Positions 54,400 through 64,000 of a stretch of DNA of 64,000 nt are shown here, piece after piece. The stretch is from Closterium sp. NIES-65. Its lineage: Eukaryota > Streptophyta > Zygnematophyceae > Desmidiales > Closteriaceae. The notes under the pieces were generated by a model, which had not been told where the DNA came from, made no database searches, and saw only the letters and a list, made by a program, of their open reading frames with translations. The stretch's first letter is position 1. Each line of letters begins with the position of its first letter. Position numbers and translations under genes: made by a program. The DNA is taken from NCBI GenBank assembly GCA_948144175.1, contig CANXME010000553.1, positions 1,397,683 to 1,461,682 of the forward strand. Reading direction: 5' to 3'.

Positions 54400-55603
54400 A
54401 CATGGCAGCAAGAATAGCATCAAAGTCAAGATCAAAGATAGCCACACCTGCCCTAGATAGCTCTCCCCAGCGGGGGATCTCAGCGGCCTCCGGGAACTGG
54501 TGACGCCTAGCGTCCGTCATGCGGCCAAAGCAGCGCTGGGTGGAGTGGGCACCCCCAACATTGCTCACCCGCGCGGTCGCTGGTGCGAAGGACGTAGGTG
54601 CACGGACCAAAACCCCCACCACGCTGACGCGCAACGTACCACTCACGGAGCTGCTGAGGGGGGGGATGTCCCGAGAACGCTGCTGCTGCTGCTGCTGCTG
54701 GCGCTGACCACCACCGGAGCCGCTCCGCTGCAAAGCGCCACCCCGACCAGCTCCACCTCCTCCACCACCGCATCCTCCACCTCCGCCACCACCGCCGCCT
54801 CCGCTCCCACCGCTACCGCCTCCGCCGCCTCCGCCTCCACTGCTGCCACCGGACACCTCCACCCCCGCCACCACTCCCACCACCACCCCCACTCCCTCCC
54901 GCCGCCTCCACCGCCACCTCCGCCACCCCCGCTAGCTCCACCCGCGCCCTTGCCCCCTTTGCCCTTGCCAGAGCGGCGTCTCCCGCTAGGGGCAGACGCC
55001 GCACCGACCGACTCAAGACTAACAAGGTCGGCCGCAGCAGCAGAGGCGACAGAGGGCAAAAGGGGGGAAGGGGAACACCCTCAAAGATGGGGGTGCGAGG
55101 GTCACCACGAGAGGCTCCTACAGCGACTATGCTCTTCTCCGCTGCTAGGAGGGCCTCCTCTAGGAGGTCAACAGTGAGAATGGTGGGACAGACCGAGAGG
55201 AAGTGGTCCCTGACTACACGAAGGTGGAAAAGGCAGCAAGGTCAAGGAAGAGGTACGGCAGCATGAGGCGGCTCAGTGCAGCAGTGGCAGGGGAAGAGTA
55301 GCGCGCAACTACGGCGTTGTACAAGGTCTGAGCACTCTTGTACTGACTAAAGTGTGCGCGCTCAGTGGTAGGCAGGTGGCGACGCACAGCAAGACGTGCA
55401 GCAGCATCGCGAGTGGCCCACTGGGAGCGAACAGTGGCGTCGGCATCGGCAAGCAGGGCATGGGAGGCACCAGAGGTGAGGTCAAAGAGGGAGAGACCGT
55501 CTGCCCTATCGCACTGTAGGAAAAGCTGCAGGTCATCTACCCAGACCTCAAAGTCAATGGCCCGACCCTCGGCGTCAAAAGCGAGAACACTGGGGGTGGC
55601 CAT
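54400..55603 (-). pseudogene. gag: D gag
   Basis: MATPSVLAFDAEGRAIDFEV runs to LFLDLAAFSTFV then stop. About 140 bp are missing relative to E2 near 55230. Gly-rich tract at 54960-54740 and finger region near 54600, with several indels. Confidence 0.8.
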
Positions 55604-55811
55604 GACAGCAGTAGGCTAGCAGTGCGAAACTGTAGGACAGGGGCAGTGCAGTGACAGAAGCACTGCTCTCACCAGACAGGGCGGTTCGGGCAGCTCGGCA
55701 GCACAGCAGCACGTCAACACGGCGGCTCGGGCGACTCGGGCGGCTCAGCAGCAACTGCGGCTCGGCGGCACCAGCAGCTCGGCTCCTCTGCGGCTCAGGC
55801 GGCTCGGGCGG

Positions 55812-56210
55812 TGTGAGAGGACGTCCCCGTTATAATATTTTCTCACGATTATATTTTTACGTTATCCTATTCTCCCTTTTCTCCTCTTTATTTTGGTCTT
55901 TATCTCATCTCAATCGGCCTACTATTCTATTTTCTAGAGCCTTCTATTTACTTCTCTTATTTCCCTACTTTTCCACCGACATACTATATACGGCACCGAC
56001 AGCAGCCGACAGTAGTGTATACGGTGTAATCTGGGCGTAATCCCAAGTGCCAATAGCCTTGCGTGCTTGTGCGCACTTGTGGATTATAGTATCGGGAAGG
56101 GCGTGTTCCCGAAGGTTCGTTTTATCTCGATTATCCTTGTATTTTCCGAGTATAAATGCCTTGTATTCGTTTTAGTGACAAGTTTCGATTGAGAATTCGA
56201 TCCTGTGACA
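55812..56210 (+). repeat. LTR of a second gypsy-like element
   Basis: TGTGAGAGGACGTCC ... CTGTGACA, about 399 bp, with TATAAATG at 56151-56158. TGGTAATCAGAAGCC follows, close to the Met-tRNA primer site. It begins inside the D leader. The second LTR is not in the window. Confidence 0.7.
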
Positions 56211-56380
56211 CTTGGTAATCAGAAGCCGTTCTCACTCGACAACTCTCGGCTAAGCAGCGGTCGCGGAAAAAATCGACATCGAAACAACGCCGGGCGCGAC
56301 CAATGTCGAAGCCGATTTCTGGTAAAGCACCAGTTCCGCGCTTTTCGAATTAACCCCCTCGCGTGGTTTCTGAACAGGAT

Positions 56381-56679
56381 GGTTTCACCGGCGACCAACG
56401 ACGTTACGCAGCAGCTCTTCGCGCAAATCCAGCCAAGATGGTAAGCGGAGATGCGAGCGATGACTGAACGGTCGCGATTGGAGAACGAGCAGATGCGAAA
56501 ACGAACTGCAGCGCGTTACGCAACTCCTCTCGACTATGAAATTCCTGCTTCGACGACTTCGCTGCCCAGTCGCAGACGTCAGTTCGAGGTTTCCGAAACT
56601 TCGCTCAGCCGGAATCGTTCGACCCTAGCGATCGAAAATCCGACCGTCAGGCGGTGGCTCGCGACGATGGAAATTTATG
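56381..56679 (+). pseudogene. gag: Second gypsy-like element: gag N-terminus
   Basis: MVSPATNDVTQQLFAQIQPRW, TAA at 56442-56444, then in the same frame AEMRAMTERSRLENEQMRKR, a Glu/Arg-rich helix usual for gypsy gags. It reaches VRRWLATMEIYV before copia C cuts it. Assignment to gypsy rests on layout and style. Confidence 0.55.
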
Positions 56680-58484
56680 TGAAAGAAAGAACGAGAAATG
56701 AAATGACTATGAACGAACGTGAGTACAAATAGGAAACCCTAATTGGGTTGTACCCCCTATGGGATACCCCACTATAGCCTACACAAATAAGTAAGCTATA
56801 TGTTCTGACACACCCCCATAGGCAAAGTGGGGGAGAACAAGGGGTCACAAGACCAGTCAAGCAAAGCAAAGCAAAGCTCAGGGTGGATCACAAAGTCACC
56901 ACACATTCCGAGCACAAGTTCAAAGGCCAAAGGTCAGTTCACATGCAAGATCATATATAGAGATATACAAGAGTCAAGTAAGCAAGAGCAAGAGTATATA
57001 TAGGTTGAAGGTACAAGCAAGGTCAAGAAGTGAGTAAGTGAGGCAAGACAGGCACAGACCCAGCTGCGTGCAAACAACGCTGATGATCACAAGGCGCAAG
57101 TGCCTTGGTGAAGACATCAGCAGTGTTGGCCTCAGAGGCCACGTACGCAAGTCGCAACTGTCCACGCTGTTGTAGCTCACGAGCAAGAAAGTAGCGGAGA
57201 GCAATGTGCTTTGTCCTGTGCTCCAGTAGCTGCTCTCGACACAAGGCCAGCATGGCCTTGTTGTCTACGTACAGGACTGGAGGAGAACGGGGCACCTCTC
57301 AAGGTCGGTCAGCAGGTAGGTGAGCCAGCGAAGCTCCTGAGCAGCCATAGCCCCGGCGTAGATCTCAGCCTCACAACTGGAGCCGAGAACAGAAGACGAG
57401 CGAGTAAGCCCGCCCGAAACAGAGCCGGAACCAAGGCTGAAGGTGTAACCCTGTGACGAACCGCTGCGTAGCCTGGTCGTCCAGCCCAAGAAGCGTCCGC
57501 GTGCCCAGTGAGGACCACTGGACCGCGCCCTCCAAGCACTAGCCCCATGCCCGACGTACTGCACAAGTAGCACAACACCCTCTTCGCTGCAGCCATGTGC
57601 TCTGGTCGGTGTCTCCCAGGAGCAACATAGCGTGCGAGAAATGCTGAGAGGGGTATGCAAGGTCAGGTCGTGTGCAGGTCCATCAGGTACATGAGGCCGC
57701 CAACAAGCTCTGCATACGGGCCACTCGACTCTACGGACTCATCCGAAGGCAGAGCTGAGAGCGAGTGGCGAGTAGGCAGAGGAGGTGGCCTGAGGCGAGA
57801 GTACGTGAAGCCGAAGCGCTGAAGGACCTGCTGCACCATGTGTGACTGAGTCAGGGTAATGGTGCGGCGTTCTCTGTCCCGGGTGATCTGCAAGTTAAGG
57901 TAGCTGCGCAGTTCACCCGGTCAGTGCACGTGTGTCTCTTCTCTGCAGCTCGGACTTCACGTAGGCGAGTCCAGCAGTGTCCGCTGTGGCAAAGACCAAG
58001 TCGTCGACGTACACGAGGATGTAGAACGGCGGCAGCGAGGGTGTCGGTGCGCAGAAACAGCGACGGGTCAGCAGTAGAAGTAGAAGGAGCAAACCCAAGT
58101 GCCGCAAGTGTAGTCCTCAGTGTGTCGTGCCACTCACGTGGCGCCTGGCGGAGACCGTAGACTGGACGCCGGAGACTCCACTGGGTACCAGGAGGGAAAG
58201 ACCCAGTGAAGCCAGGTGGGCGACGCAGCCAGATCTCCTCGTGCAGGCTGCCCTGCAAGAAAGCTGTGCTGAAGTCGAGAAAGTGTAGCTCGTAGTCGCG
58301 GTGAGCAGCAACGTGCAGCAGTACCCGAAGAGTGGTCATCTTCGGGTGGGGGGGAGAAGGTCTGAAAGTAGTCAACTCCCCTGCCGCTGACTGAAGCCAC
58401 GAGCCACGTAACGCGCCTTGAAGACAGGCGGAGAGCCCGGCGGCCGCTTCACCCTGAAGATCCACATGCCACTGACGATGTTCG
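56680..58484 (-). mobile_element. Copia C, 3' half (LTR, RNase H, RT end)
   Basis: 3' LTR at 56680-56810 (131 bp), polypurine complement, 3' UTR with (TA)n, RNase H and RT back to the codons for ANIVSG. It stops at GTTCG (58480-58484), where a plus-strand LTR begins. Many single-base indels break the frames (for example near 57300, 57410, 57780, 57925, 58380). The 5' half of the same element appears to be 58615-63982, reversed. Confidence 0.85.
56974..58484 (-). pseudogene. pol: C RT (rear part) and RNase H
   Basis: Pieces of RT (YVDDLVFATA near 58000) and RNase H (YVDNKAML, HIALRYF, ANTADVFTKALAP) in shifting frames. Confidence 0.85.
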
Positions 58485-58614
58485 TGTCAGAACATATAGC
58501 TTACTTATTTGTGTAGGCTATAGTGGGGTATCCCATAGGGGTACAACCCAATTAGGGTTTCCTATTTGTACTCACTTCGTTCATAGTCATTTCATTCTCG
58601 TTCACTTCTTCTCA
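58485..58614 (+). repeat. LTR at the inversion joint
   Basis: TGTCAGAACATATAGC ... CTTCTTCTCA, 130 bp. Same subfamily as 56680-56810 in the opposite orientation. It follows GTTCG and precedes the primer site. Confidence 0.92.
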
Positions 58615-58626
58615 TGGTATCAGAGC
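58615..58626 (+). promoter_or_regulatory. Primer binding site
   Basis: TGGTATCAGAGC, the exact plant initiator-Met tRNA complement, adjacent to the LTR. Confidence 0.93.
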
Positions 58627-59631
58627 AGGTTCCCCTGTGGGAACTGTTCTTAGGGCCCACCTCCGCTACCTCGTAACTTTTTTTCTGCCGGAGCGCGCTC
58701 CGGGCCCTCTTACTTCCTTTTTTTTTCGATCTGCCCTAACGGCCCCTAGACGCCCGCGCGCCGCCCGCCCTAACGCCGCGCGCTGCCCGCCCTAGAGCCT
58801 GAGCGCGACCCACCCTAGAGCCTGACGGCTGCCCGCCCTAGAGCCTGAGCATCGCCCGCCCTAGCGCCCGCGCGCTGCCCGCCCTAGAGCTCGAGCGCGG
58901 CCCGCCCTAGAGCTTGACGGCCGCCCGCCCTAAGGCCTGAGCGCCGCCCGTCGTCGCCCTAGCGCCCTAGCGCCTGACGCCCGCGAGCCGCCCGTCGCAC
59001 CGCCCGTGCGCCGCCCGTTGCGTCGCCCTCAGCAGCTCGCCGCGCCGCCCGTGCAGCCGCCTGTGAGCTGCCTGTGCGCCGCCCGACGAAACCGACCGTG
59101 CAGCCGCCCGTGCAGCCGCCCAGCGTGAGCCGCCCACGACCGCCCAGGCCGCCGTCCGTGAGCCGCCCGTGCAGCCGCCCTCAGCCGCCCGTGAACCGCC
59201 CGTGCAGCCGCCCGCAGCCGCCCGTGCAGCCGCCCGCGGGCGCCCGTGAGCCGCCCGTGCAGCCGCCCGCGAGCCGCCAGCGAGCCGCCCGTCGCGACGC
59301 CCGCGCCACCCGTGCCACCCGCGTCACCCGAGCCGAACGGGCCGCCCGTGCAGCAGAGCCGCCCGAGCCGCCCGTGCAGCAGACCCGCCCGAGCCGCCTG
59401 TCGCCCGAGCCGCCCGAGCCGCCCCAGCCGCCGGAGCCGCCCGAGCCGCCCGAGCCGCCCGAGCCGCCCCAGCCGCTCGAGCCGCCCGAGCCGCCCGAGC
59501 AACCTGAGGTGCCGAGCTCCTGCTCCTGTGGGGCTGCTGCTGCTCCTGGGATGGCGCAGCTGCTGTGCTGCGTGTTGCTGTGCCGCTGTGCTTCCCGACT
59601 CTTCCTGCCCGGTGAGATTGTCAGCTGCTAC
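58627..59631 (+). repeat. 5' leader with GC-rich minisatellite
   Basis: CGCCCGCCCTAGAGCCTGA-like units (58740-58990), then GCCGCCCGTGCAGCCGCC and CCCGAGCCGCC units to about 59510. Confidence 0.82.
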
Positions 59632-61060
59632 AATGGCCACCCCCAGTGTCCTAGCTTTTGACGCTGAGGGTCGCGCCATTGACTTTGCAGTCTGGATTGA
59701 GGACCTGCAGCTGTACTTACTGTGCGATGCGATCGATGAGGTTTCTCTCTTTGACTTTGTCTCTGGCGCTGTCCCTGCCCCTCCTGCTGATGCTGACCCC
59801 ACTGTTCGCTCCAAGTGGGCCGCACGCGATGCTGCTGCACGTCTTGCTGTGCGTCGCCACCTCCCTTCCTCCGAGCGTGCACACTTTAGTCAGTGCAAGA
59901 CCGCTCAGGCCTTGTACGACGCTGTAGTTGCACGCTACTCCTCCCCTTCCACTGCTACACTGAGCCGCCTCATGCTACCGTACCTCTTCCCTGACCTTGC
60001 TGCCTTTCCCACAGTCACTGACCTCTTTACCCACCTTCGCGCTAGCGACACTCGCTACCGAGCTGCGCTTCCTGCTGCCCTTCCTCGCCGAAAACCCCCT
60101 CCCATGTACATCACCCTCTACTTTCTAGTCACCCGTCTCCCTGAGTCCCTTCGTGCTGTTAGGGACCAGTTTCTCTCTGTCTGTCCCACCACCCTCACTG
60201 TCGACCTCCTCGAGAAGTCCCTGCTAGCGGCCGAGAAGAGCATAGTCGCTGTAGGGGCCTCTCGTGGTGACCCGCGCACCCCCATCTTTGAGGGGTGTTC
60301 TCCTTCCCCCCTGCTCCCCTCTGTCGCCTCTGCTGCTGCGGCCGACCTCGTTGGGTTTAGAGTCGGTCGGTGCGGCGTCTGCCCCCAGCGGTAGGCGCCG
60401 CTCTGGCAGGAGCAAGGGGGGCAAGGGAGCGGGTGGAGCTAGCGGGGGCGGTGGCGGAGGAGGTGGGGGCGGCGAGGGGAGTGGGGGTGGCGGTGGGGGT
60501 GGAGGTGGGAGTGGAGGTACTGGTGGCGGCGGTGGAGGCGGAGGTGGCGGCGGAGGTGGTGGCGGAGGAGGCAGTGGGAGCGGCGGGGGCGAGGGTGGCG
60601 GTGGCGGCGGTAGCGGCGGAGGCGGGGGTGGCGGTGGTGGAGGTGGTCGGAGTGGCTCGTCCCAGAGGAGCAGCACGGGGGGTGGTCCAGCGCCAGCAGC
60701 AGCAACAGCAGCAGCAGCAGCAGCTCAGCAGCAGCAGCAGCAGCAGCGCTCTCGCGACGTCCCCGCCCCCCCCCAGCAGCTCCGTGAGTGGTACTCGCAG
60801 CGTCAGCGTGGTGGGGTGTTCGGTCCCTGCACCTACGTCCCTCGCACGGGCGACCTCGCGGGTGAGCAGTGTGGGGGCACCCACACCGCTCGCCGCTGCT
60901 TTGCCCGCTTGACCGACGCTTGGCGCCAGCAGTTTCCGGAGGCCTCTGAGATCCCCCGCTGGGGAGAGCTATCTAGGGCTGGTGTAGCTGTGTTTGATCT
61001 TGACTTTGATGCTATCCTTGCTGCCATGTATGCTGTGACTGTTAGTGATGATGGTGACTG
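59632..61060 (+). pseudogene. gag: C gag
   Basis: MATPSVLAFDAEGRAIDFAV at 59632. An extra base near 60350 (GTTGGGTTTAG) shifts the frame into the Gly-rich tract (60430-60650). A poly-Gln stretch (60700-60755) and the CX13CX3HX4C finger (about 60830-60900) follow. Protease starts in another frame after about 61095. Confidence 0.85.
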
Positions 61061-63982
61061 TTACCGGTGTTTCCCGCCCGACCCGGGCATTGGTACTGTG
61101 TGTCAGGTGCCAGTGAGGCTGCTGCTCTAGGTGCTAGTGCGTCTGTGCTCTCAGGTGCTAGTGAGTCTGCCCTCTCAGGTACTGTGTCGGCTTCTGCCTC
61201 TCACACCTTCACCCTTGACTCTGGGGCGTCTCGCTCCTTCTTTCGGGACCGCACCACTCTCACGCCGCTTAGTCGGCCTGTTGCGGTTTCCCTGGCTGAC
61301 CCCTCTGGGGGTCCACACCCGTCTCGTTTCTCCACAGTCCTCCCGTGTCCGGCGGCTCTCTCTGGCACCCTGACTGGTCTTTACCTCCCCCGTTCTCTAC
61401 GAACCTGGTGAGTGGTGCTGACCTACAGGATGTGGGTGTCCACCAGTTCACTCCTGCTCATCAGCGGGTGACACACTGCACAGAGGCTAGCACAGGTCGC
61501 CATCTGGCTACGTTTACACGTCAGCCAGGGTCGGCCTGTACACACTGACCACTGCTTCTCCTCCCGGTGTTGCTGCGTCTGGTAGAGTCCCTTCGTCTGG
61601 TTAGGTGTTTGCTGCAGCGTCCAGGTCTGGTCCTGAGTCTGCCCCCTGTTCGTGTCGCCGTCTGTCTCACGAGACTCTCCTCTGGCACCACCGCCTTGGC
61701 CACCCCTCTCTGCTTCGGCTCAGAGGCATGGCCTCCGTCTTCTTGTTTCTGGTCTCCCCCGGTCCCTCCCTCCCTTCCTCAGGGCCCTGGCCCTGCCTGT
61801 GTCCCCTGTGTCGAGGGGCGCCAGCGTGCTGCCCCTTACTCCTCCCAGTTCCTCCGACAGAGGCTCCGTTGCAGACACTTCACAAGGACGTGTGGGGCCC
61901 TGCCCGCGTCCGTGGACTCGGTCACGAGCGCTACTTCCTGTGGTGGTTGACGACTACTCGCGTTACACCCACAGTCTTCCCCTTGCGCAGCAAGGGTGAT
62001 GTCACTGAGGTGCTGATCGACTTGATCCGCGAGGCTCGTCTCCAGCTCAGGCAGAGCTTTGGCTCGGACTTTCCTGTGTTGCGTCTGCACTCGGACAGAG
62101 GCGGAGAGTTCTCCTCTGGCCTTCTGCGTGCCTTCTGTCGTGCGCGGAGGCATCCGCCAGACCTTCACGCTTCCGGACTCACCGCAGGAAAATGGGATTG
62201 CAGAGCGCCGCATTGGCATGGTCATCGACGTCGCTCGTACGTCTATGATGCATGCGGCTGCCCCCATCTTCTGTGGCCATTTGCGGTCAGGTACGCGGCG
62301 CATCAGATCAACCTCCACCCCAGGGTTCTCCAGGTCGGAGACCTCCCCTGCCCTGCTGTGGACCGGGAAGGTTGGCAATGCGTCGGCGTTCGGGTCTGGG
62401 GATCTCGGCGTTTGTCCGCGACTTGTCTGCGGACAAGCTGTCCCCTCGCGCTGCTCCCTGCGTCTTTCTGGGGTTCCCCCCCGACGCCCCTGGGTGGCAG
62501 TTCTACCACCCCACCTCTCGGCGTGTTCTGTCCTCCCAGGACGTCACGTTCGACGAGTCGGTACCCTACTACCACCCTTCCCTACCGCACTCCTTCCCTT
62601 CCCCTCCCCCCTCTTCTTGGTACCAGGTCCCCCCCCGGTAGACCCCTCCCCCTCAGGGTCCTGCCCCTTCAGGTGTGTCCCAGGTAGACGCGGTCGAGCC
62701 TGTCAAGGTCACTGGTGACTCTGGTGCTGCTGCGGGAGCTGAGACTGGGGTGTGCTCCGCCTAGAGGTGCTTTGCCTGAGGGTGCTGCGCCTGGAGGTTC
62801 TTCGCCTGGAGGTTCTCCGCCTGGAGGTGCTTCGTCTCGCCGAGAGCCACTCTCCCCACAGGAGCTGCGTGAGTGGTTTGCCCGGCGCTAGAGGCGTGCT
62901 GCTGGTGCTGGAGGTTCTTCGGCTGCAGAGGGTGCTGCTGCCGCGCCGTCCCGGAGGTGCTCGTGCTGTGGGGGCTGGAGCTGCTGGGCTTGAGGGTTCT
63001 CCTGGAGCTGGTGCTGCTGAGGGTGTTGCGCTGAGACTACTGTTGGCGGTCCGACTGGCAGTGCTCTTGGTGCTGCTGGAGGTGCTGCTGGAGGTGCTGC
63101 TGGAGCGGGTACTCCTGCGGGGGGTACTGGTGCTGTCCCTGCTTTTCTGGCGTCGCCACGCGGCCCGACCGTACTTCGTTCCGCTCCTGCAGCAGGTTCT
63201 TGGTCTTACACCTTCTCCTGGTCCTCCTCCGCCTCCCTTAGAGGGTCCACAACCTGTCCAGTCCCAGTCACAGCTACAGCCTGCCTCCCCTTTGCCTGCT
63301 CCTTTCCCTACGCTGGTCCGACTAGAGGTCTTACTGAGCGTCGTGAGCCTGCGTCTCGTCCTGCGTCGCTGGTTCGTCCTGCACGCACTAGTGGTCGCAT
63401 TTCACGTCAGCGTCCTCCTCCTGTCCCTGGCACGCACCGGATGTCTCTGCGTCCGTCCACTGCTCCTCTGCGTGCCCTTTGCCTTCTTTCCAGAGTCCTC
63501 TCTTCCTGCTCTTGCCGACCCGGAGTCGGACTCTCTTCGTGCTGCCAGTCCCACTGTCACGCGTCTCCTTGCTACTGCTGTCACTGACCCTTCCTTCGTC
63601 TTCTGCTGCGTCTGCCATTGTCACTGAGCTTGTCAACTTTTGCTGCGCGCTGTCGTCTAGACTACGCTGCTAGTCTTGTCGCTGAGTCTGAGTCTGCCTG
63701 TCCTCCGTCCGTTGGGGGTGAGTGTGCCCTTGGCACGGACGTCCTTGAGGACAGGCAGGAGGAGTTCCAGTGTCTGGCCGCCGCCTTCACCTCATCTCGC
63801 CGTCTGTTCTGCTCGCCCCTGAGGGAGCCCGGATGCACTAGACATCCCGACTCCGCGCTCTTACGCGGAGGCGATAGATTGGGTCCCTACTCCTCTCAGT
63901 GGCAGGCAGCTATGGATGCAGAGATGGCTTCTGGAAGTCCACAGGCACCTACGTTGACGCTGTTCCCCCTCCTGGGGCGAAC
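61061..63982 (+). pseudogene. pol: C protease, integrase, linker and RT start
   Basis: FTLDSGASRSFFRD near 61215. Integrase pieces HHRLGHPS (61690), HSDRGGEF (62085) and NGIAERRIG (62190) lie in different frames because of many small indels. Linker follows, then RT to the codons before ANIVSG. The sequence stops at CGAAC (63978-63982), the partner of GTTCG at 58480-58484. Confidence 0.85.
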
Positions 63983-64000
63983 TGAGAAGAAGTGAACGAG
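63983..64000 (-). repeat. Start of a minus-strand LTR
   Basis: TGAGAAGAAGTGAACGAG is the complement of the end of the 58485-58614 LTR. The element continues beyond the window. Confidence 0.85.

Larger units (their letters stand above)
49399..55811 (-). mobile_element. Ty1/copia retrotransposon D, 5' end cut
   Basis: The 3' LTR (49399-49519) adjoins gypsy integrase. RNase H, RT, linker, integrase, protease and gag follow on the minus strand. The leader is only about 200 bp before a different LTR begins at 55812, so the D 5' LTR is missing from its place. D sits in the same gypsy pol as E3. Confidence 0.88.

Noticed and set aside
56205..56444. Gene starting in the LTR at 56205
   Set aside because: The first half is LTR and primer site; the gag-like start at 56381 is the better reading.

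Overview
This window looks like nuclear DNA of a plant-lineage (probably streptophyte-algal) eukaryote. Spliced introns have GT..AG borders. LTR retrotransposons are primed by the plant-type initiator-Met site TGGTATCAGAGC. An AP2-type domain is present, and repeated CAG-to-TAG changes in dead elements fit decay of methylated cytosine in the plant-specific CHG context. A zygnematophyte such as Closterium is a guess from the style of the elements, not something shown here. There is no prokaryotic gene layout.

Layout. (1) 0.27-8.0 kb: a minus-strand Ty1/copia element (E1) with a chimeric 3' end. Its 5' LTR cuts a SANT/trihelix-like gene (exons 9345-8484 and 8331-7998, minus). (2) 8.0-23.65 kb: two tandem minus-strand paralogs encoding a Ulp1/SENP-type (C48) cysteine protease. 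Copy 1 (12024-10198) looks intact. Copy 2 runs from 23648 down to about 12490 and is a decayed gene whose frame continues into a Pro-rich region and an AP2-like domain. Its catalytic Cys is Tyr, and a near-intact copia element (F, 14427-20477, 440-bp LTRs, TSD GAAAT) sits in one of its introns. (3) 24.05-31.52 kb: a full-length plus-strand copia (E2, 128-bp LTRs, TSD GATCG). (4) 31.5-40.8 kb: gene-poor, low-copy DNA with MITE/foldback elements, a 347-bp TRIM with identical LTRs and a tRNA-like promoter, exons of a probable RNase III-fold protein, unusual palindromic insertions and purine-rich microsatellites. (5) 40.8-64.0 kb: a nest of elements. A plus-strand Ty3/gypsy pol is split by copia E3 (41200-48268, TSD AATAT) and again by copia D (from 49399). 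D is cut by a second gypsy element (LTR 55812-56210), whose gag is cut by copia C. C has been broken at a 5-bp target site and partly inverted, so its two halves lie head to head (56680-58484 minus, 58615-63982 plus).

E1, E2, E3, C and D belong to one copia family. They have about 130-bp LTRs, a 0.9-1.2 kb GC-rich minisatellite leader where the leader is complete, a Gly-rich gag with an unusual zinc finger, and PR-INT-RT-RNase H in copia order. F belongs to a different copia lineage with a classical zinc knuckle. Homology calls come from motifs read by eye; no database search was run.
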